A DNA stretch of 9,797 bases from CAYOBW01 sp964402115 (GTDB lineage Bacteria; Verrucomicrobiota; Kiritimatiellia; UBA8416; CAYOBW01): positions 1-9,797 of the forward strand of contig CAYOBW010000277.1 of NCBI GenBank assembly GCA_964402115.1, given 5' to 3'. Shown here piece by piece: positions 7,071 through 9,797 of this stretch (within the stretch, counting starts at the first letter, position 1; the number at the start of each line of letters is the position of its first letter). The position numbers were made by a program, and so were the translations under genes. The notes below the pieces were generated by a model that saw only the letters and a program-made list of their open reading frames with translations, made no database searches and was not told where the DNA came from.

Positions 7071-8272
7071 GTCAGGCTCCATTGGTTCTCGACGTAACAG
7101 ACGCCCTCGAACGGCTTGTCCGCGACGATGCTCAGCGGGAAGGCGTGGTCGAGGCGGTGGTAGTTTGTGCGATGATCGGCGCTGTGCACCGAGAAGGAGA
7201 ACAGGTAGGCGCCCGAAGCCATGCGGAGGTCGCGCAAGCGCAGGGTCAGCGCGCCGCGCCCCTCGATGGCGGCGATCGGGAAGCGCTCGATCTGCGTGTT
7301 GTTGCCGTAGATCAGCCGCCCCTTGTCGTCGGCGACGGCAAACCCGAACACGGGATCCTCGATCCGGCGCGAGGCCTCGTACCCGACCCGCACGGTCACG
7401 CCCTCGCCCCAGCGCACGGTGTCCGTCGGCTGCCCCCGGTCGTCCAGGAAGACGACCTCCGTCAGTCGCACTTCGCCTGTCCCCCACTCGCGCTCCAGCC
7501 CGGCGGTGCCGGCCTTGCGCGTCAGCGCCTGGTAGGCGTTGAGCACCTGGCCGGGCTCCCCGATGCCGGCGACGGTGCCCTGGTCGAGCAGCAGGATGCG
7601 GTCGCTGATGGACTGGATCGTGCCCAGGTCGTGCGAGATGATCAGCAGCGTCTTTCCGCGCTGCTTGAAGTCGCGGATCCGCTCGAGGCATTTCCGCTGG
7701 AACACGCTGTCGCCCACGGCCAGCACCTCGTCCACCAGCAGGATGTCCGGATCGACTTCGACCGCAACGGCAAAGCCCAGCCGCACGTACATGCCCGAGG
7801 AGTAGTGCTTCACGGGCTGATCGATGAAGGCCGGGATCCCCGCGAAATCCACGATCGCGTCGAACCGCGCCGCCATCTGCCGCCGCGAGAGGCCCATGAT
7901 CGCCCCGGCCAGGAAGACGTTCTCGCGCCCCGTCAGGTCCGGGTGGAAGCCCGCGCCGAGCTCCAGCAGCGAGGAGACGGCGCCGCGCGTGTGCAGCGTA
8001 CCCTCCGTCGCCTGCTTCGTGCCCGCGAGCAAGGCGAGGAGCGTGCTTTTGCCGGCGCCGTTGGCCCCGATCAGGCCGAGCGTTTCGCCGCGGGCGACGG
8101 TGAACGAGACATTGCGCAGCGCCCAGAACGCCTGGTCGCCCGCACGGCGCCCGCGCAGCGTGTCCAAGGCCGCCGACTTCAGGGTCCGCATCCCGCCACG
8201 CAACCGGAAGCGCTTGCCGACACCGCGCACTTCGATCGCCGGACCATCCCCGCTGTTCGGATCAGAGTTCAT
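7067..8272 (-). CDS. wzt: O-antigen/polysaccharide exporter ATPase, Wzt-like
   Basis: This is the nucleotide-binding subunit of an ABC exporter that moves lipid-linked polysaccharide across the inner membrane. The 401-aa protein has Walker A GANGAGKST (69-77), the export-subfamily pattern SLLELGAGFHPDLTGREN (101-118), signature HYSSGMYVRLGFA (156-168), Walker B ILLVDE (177-182) and SHD with H214. About 150 further residues (245-401) form a beta-rich region like the Wzt carbohydrate-binding domain, which in known systems checks the modified chain end. ATG 8272 overlaps the permease gene by 11 bases; a TTG at 8278 is possible, and no strong Shine-Dalgarno separates them. No glycosyltransferase is in the window, so the sugar is unknown. 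Confidence 0.93.
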   Translation of the reverse strand: MNSDPNSGDGPAIEVRGVGKRFRLRGGMRTLKSAALDTLRGRRAGDQAFWALRNVSFTVARGETLGLIGANGAGKSTLLALLAGTKQATEGTLHTRGAVSSLLELGAGFHPDLTGRENVFLAGAIMGLSRRQMAARFDAIVDFAGIPAFIDQPVKHYSSGMYVRLGFAVAVEVDPDILLVDEVLAVGDSVFQRKCLERIRDFKQRGKTLLIISHDLGTIQSISDRILLLDQGTVAGIGEPGQVLNAYQALTRKAGTAGLEREWGTGEVRLTEVVFLDDRGQPTDTVRWGEGVTVRVGYEASRRIEDPVFGFAVADDKGRLIYGNNTQIERFPIAAIEGRGALTLRLRDLRMASGAYLFSFSVHSADHRTNYHRLDHAFPLSIVADKPFEGVCYVENQWSLT

Positions 8273-9044
8273 CGCCAAACCGTTTCTCGCACGCCTGGAA
8301 CACCAGCCACCCCACGACCAGGATCAGCCACGCCATCGTCCCGGACAGCAGCACGAACGACAGCCCCGGCAGCGGATTCGACAGCAGGACCGCGCGGTAG
8401 GCGCTGACCAGTCCGGTCATCGGGTTCGCGAAGAAAGCCACCGGCGCCCACGAGGGCAGCGAGTGCGCGTCGAGCACGAGGCTGACGGGGTAGATGACGG
8501 GCGTCAGGAAGAACCAGGCCAGCATGACCACGCTGAGGATGTGTTCCGTATCCCGAAAGAAGACGTTCGCCGCCGATACCAGCAGCGACATGCCGAGCGC
8601 GAGCGCGAACTGCGTCACCACGATCGCCGGCAACCAGTAGAGCGCCCCGAAGTCCGCGCGCACGACGGCCAGGTAGACCAGCAGGACGACGAACGCCAGC
8701 AGGAAGTTGAGCAGGTTGGCCGTCACCGTGGCCAGCGGCAGGATGATCCGCGGGAAGGCCGCCTTGGTGACGAGGTTGGAATTGCCGAGGATGGCGTGCA
8801 GCGCGTCGCCCAGGCAGAGCGCGTGGAACTGCCAAGTGATGATCCCCGTCACCAGCACGGGCAGGTCCACGTTGAAACGCATGACCCGCAGGAACAGCGC
8901 GTAGATCGCGATCAGGAACAGCGGGCCGAGCAGGGACCAGAAAAAGCCCAGCGCGGTATGCTTGTACCGGATCTTCAGGTTCCGGCTCACCAGCATCAGG
9001 AACAAGTCGCGCCGCTTGAGGATCTGACGGACCCCGTCGCACAT
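8262..9044 (-). CDS. wzm: O-antigen/polysaccharide ABC-2 permease, Wzm-like
   Basis: This is the membrane subunit partnering the adjacent ATPase. The 260-aa protein has the family start 'RRDLFLMLVSRNLKIRYKHT' and 'LGFFWSLLGPL', then about six hydrophobic segments (roughly 30-52, 60-80, 105-128, 138-160, 172-192 and 228-250). The conserved 'FFRDTEHIL' and 'FFLTPVIYPVSLV' elements follow. Length is normal for Wzm/TagG-type permeases. ATG 9044 has only a weak AAGG 9 bases upstream. It is the first gene of the minus-strand series; a MITE-like element ends 50 bases upstream, in the likely promoter region. Confidence 0.93.
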   Translation of the reverse strand: MCDGVRQILKRRDLFLMLVSRNLKIRYKHTALGFFWSLLGPLFLIAIYALFLRVMRFNVDLPVLVTGIITWQFHALCLGDALHAILGNSNLVTKAAFPRIILPLATVTANLLNFLLAFVVLLVYLAVVRADFGALYWLPAIVVTQFALALGMSLLVSAANVFFRDTEHILSVVMLAWFFLTPVIYPVSLVLDAHSLPSWAPVAFFANPMTGLVSAYRAVLLSNPLPGLSFVLLSGTMAWLILVVGWLVFQACEKRFGDEL

Positions 9045-9085
9045 GGAGACGTAGCCTTATGGTTCCGCGCCGCGAAGTCAACGCA

Positions 9086-9094
9086 AACAGAACG
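9086..9094 (+). repeat. Left 9-bp direct repeat flanking the MITE-like element
   Basis: AACAGAACG abuts the left inverted repeat exactly and recurs at 9228-9236 abutting the right one. This is the signature of a target-site duplication. Confidence 0.75.
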
Positions 9095-9227
9095 CAGCCG
9101 TTCTCATTATGGCCGCCGGCAGGTGTCTGAGACCGGCTAAAGCCGGGACTCCAAACGGGTTTCCAGCGCGTCTACGACGTTTGGAGCCCCGCCTTCAGGC
9201 GGTCTTCGGCCATAATGAGAACTGCTG
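9095..9227. mobile_element. 133-bp MITE-like element with 21-bp TIRs
   Basis: The ends 9095-9115 and 9207-9227 are inverted repeats matching at 20 of 21 bases, with a perfect core TTCTCATTATGGCCG and its complement. The element is flanked directly by 9-bp direct repeats. Inside are a second inverted pair CTCCAAACG/CGTTTGGAG (9149-9157 and 9178-9186) and two REP-like hairpins, CCGGCTaaAGCCGG (9133-9146) and CCGCCTtcAGGCGG (9189-9202). The whole could fold into one large cruciform. It has no ORF, so it would need a transposase in trans. Nine-base duplications are made by several IS families; I cannot assign one. Confidence 0.75.
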
Positions 9228-9236
9228 AACAGAACG
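9228..9236 (+). repeat. Right 9-bp direct repeat flanking the MITE-like element
   Basis: This is an exact copy of AACAGAACG at 9086-9094, directly outside the right terminal inverted repeat. Confidence 0.75.
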
Positions 9237-9241
9237 GCAAC

Positions 9242-9262
9242 CACCGGGCACAGGTGCCGGTG
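9242..9262. other. Strong hairpin between MITE and small gene
   Basis: CACCGGGCAC and GTGCCGGTG pair with one bulged G and a very short loop. No T-run follows on either strand within ten bases, so it is not a standard intrinsic terminator. It may mark the end of the minus-strand small gene's transcript. Confidence 0.35.
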
Positions 9263-9281
9263 ATTGCCGTTTTCAGACGCG

Positions 9282-9297
9282 CGCCGGCCTTCCGGCG
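9282..9297 (-). terminator. Possible terminator hairpin after the small basic protein gene
   Basis: CGCCGG-cctt-CCGGCG forms a 6-bp GC stem starting 17 bases beyond the stop codon on the minus strand. There is no U-tract after it, so it would be atypical. Confidence 0.25.
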
Positions 9298-9313
9298 GGC
9301 GCACACGCCGTGC

Positions 9314-9535
9314 TCAGACCTGCGCTGCCGCCTTGGCGGTCACCTTGGCTGTCACCTTGGCGGGTTTGCGGAGGAGCGTGCGCACGACCTGCGGATCGAG
9401 CTTCGCCACCGCCGCCTCATCCATGCCCAACGCCACCAGACGCCTGCGCTGGGTTCGAATCCGGCGCGCGCGGTCGCTTGTGTTCTTGCTCGGTCGCGTA
9501 CGCGACGGCCGGCTAAATCGCCACCCTGTTCCCAT
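9314..9535 (-). CDS. Small basic protein of unknown function
   Basis: The 73-aa product is very rich in Arg and Lys. The N-terminal 30 residues are Ser/Arg/Thr-rich and probably disordered. The middle (RRRLVALGMDEAAVAKLDPQ and then VVRTLLRKP) looks like two short helices with a conserved-looking pattern. The tail AKVTAKVTAKAAAQV is an Ala/Lys repeat like those of histone-like or nucleoid proteins, encoded by three near-copies of a 12-base unit (9331-9366). I recognise no named family; nucleic-acid binding is inferred from charge only. ATG 9535 has GGAG 7 bases upstream (9546-9543), better supported than the longer reading frames from 9642 or 9646. It stands alone and is divergent from the gene starting at the window's right edge. 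Confidence 0.6.
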   Translation of the reverse strand: MGTGWRFSRPSRTRPSKNTSDRARRIRTQRRRLVALGMDEAAVAKLDPQVVRTLLRKPAKVTAKVTAKAAAQV

Positions 9536-9613
9536 GACGGTACTCCATTCCTGATGCTGCTGCCCTGCCCGCCCGGAGCAGGAGCGCCCCGGTCGCCTTG
9601 ACAAAGCTCGGAG

Positions 9614-9642
9614 ACTATGGCGAAGATGCCGCGCTGAATCAA
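9614..9642 (-). promoter_or_regulatory. Candidate promoter of the small basic protein gene
   Basis: On the minus strand TTGATT (9642-9637) is followed after 17 bases by CATAGT (9619-9614), each 4 of 6 to consensus. Transcription would begin near 9607, giving a leader of about 70 bases that contains the GGAG ribosome site. Confidence 0.3.
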
Positions 9643-9665
9643 GCACGAAGTCTGGCAGCAGCGAG

Positions 9666-9714
9666 GTCAGAAGTCCGAAGTCAGAAGTCAGAAGTCAGAA
9701 GTCAGGAGTCAAAG
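9666..9714 (+). repeat. Seven-unit heptamer tandem repeat
   Basis: Seven consecutive 7-base units follow the consensus GTCAGAA, with changes in units 2 (GTCCGAA), 6 (GTCAGGA) and 7 (GTCAAAG). The array lies about 80 bases upstream of the plus-strand start codon at the window's edge. It is non-coding on present evidence. Confidence 0.85.
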
Positions 9715-9720
9715 GGAAGC

Positions 9721-9747
9721 GGTTTCCGGTGTAACCTGCAGGAAACC
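9721..9747. repeat. Inverted repeat upstream of the right-edge gene
   Basis: GGTTTCC (9721-9727) and GGAAACC (9741-9747) are perfect 7-base inverted arms around a 13-base centre. The overlapping CAGGaaaCCTG (9739-9749) is a second small palindrome. Either could be an operator, as they lie 47-75 bases before the start codon. A duplicated TGAATTC follows at about 9766-9780. Confidence 0.35.
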
Positions 9748-9794
9748 TGGTCTGGATGCTGACTACTGAATTCTGAATTCACCCCGGAGGCCCT

Positions 9795-9797
9795 ATG
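9795..9797 (+). CDS. Start codon of a gene running off the right edge
   Basis: Only ATG is in the window. GGAGG (9786-9790) lies 4 bases upstream, so it is a credible translation start. Nothing can be said of the product. Confidence 0.4.

Noticed and set aside
7082..8407. Long plus-strand frames opposite wzt, nadC and coaX (also about 5323-6576 and 7824-9140)
   Set aside because: The minus strand encodes recognisable full-length proteins; the plus frames are low-complexity Arg/His/Gln-rich shadows typical of GC-rich DNA.
9056..9081. TTGACT and CATAAG upstream of wzm as its promoter
   Set aside because: The spacing is only 14 bases, too short for a standard promoter.
9106..9216. Outward CATAAT boxes in both terminal repeats as MITE-borne promoters
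   Set aside because: No -35-like hexamer lies at 16-18 bases on either side; they are a by-product of the inverted repeats.

Overview
The window is GC-rich bacterial DNA. A Wzm/Wzt-type O-antigen exporter points to a Gram-negative, LPS-type envelope. The REP/RAYT repeats and the style of the accessory genes resemble PVC-group genomes (Kiritimatiellota, Planctomycetota, Verrucomicrobiota). That placement is an impression only; no marker gene settles it.

Layout. (1) Positions 122-2256, + strand: a MalK/UgpC-type sugar-importer ATPase behind an extended -10 promoter, then a DRE-TIM aldolase with a strong Shine-Dalgarno. Positions 1-87 show no gene. (2) Positions 9044-2261, - strand: wzm, wzt, nadC and coaX run in one tightly overlapping series (11, 4 and 1 bases shared). 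After a roughly 2-kb interruption, ruvX and truA follow with a 4-base overlap. truA converges on the aldolase gene with 4 bases between the stops. (3) Positions 3466-5427: an accessory island between coaX and ruvX. It holds three 113-bp multi-hairpin REP modules around a RAYT transposase gene, a type II toxin-antitoxin pair, a frameshifted remnant of a small ORF, GC-rich palindromes, and a 17-codon relic of ruvX directly behind coaX. (4) Positions 9045-9797: a 133-bp MITE-like element with 21-bp terminal inverted repeats and 9-bp flanking direct repeats, a gene for a small basic protein (- strand), a seven-unit heptamer repeat, and the start codon of a + strand gene at the window edge.

How it fits together. 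The minus-strand genes look like an old operon combining polysaccharide export, NAD and CoA synthesis, rRNA maturation (RuvX) and tRNA modification (TruA). The ruvX relic suggests that ruvX once followed coaX directly and that the order was broken by repeat- or transposase-associated rearrangement. The REP hairpin cores beside RAYT recur inside the MITE-like element about 5 kb away, so one repeat family may have seeded both places. I see no tRNA, rRNA or CRISPR array. The most noteworthy items are the REP/RAYT island with the split operon and the hairpin-filled MITE; I see no clearly new multi-gene system.
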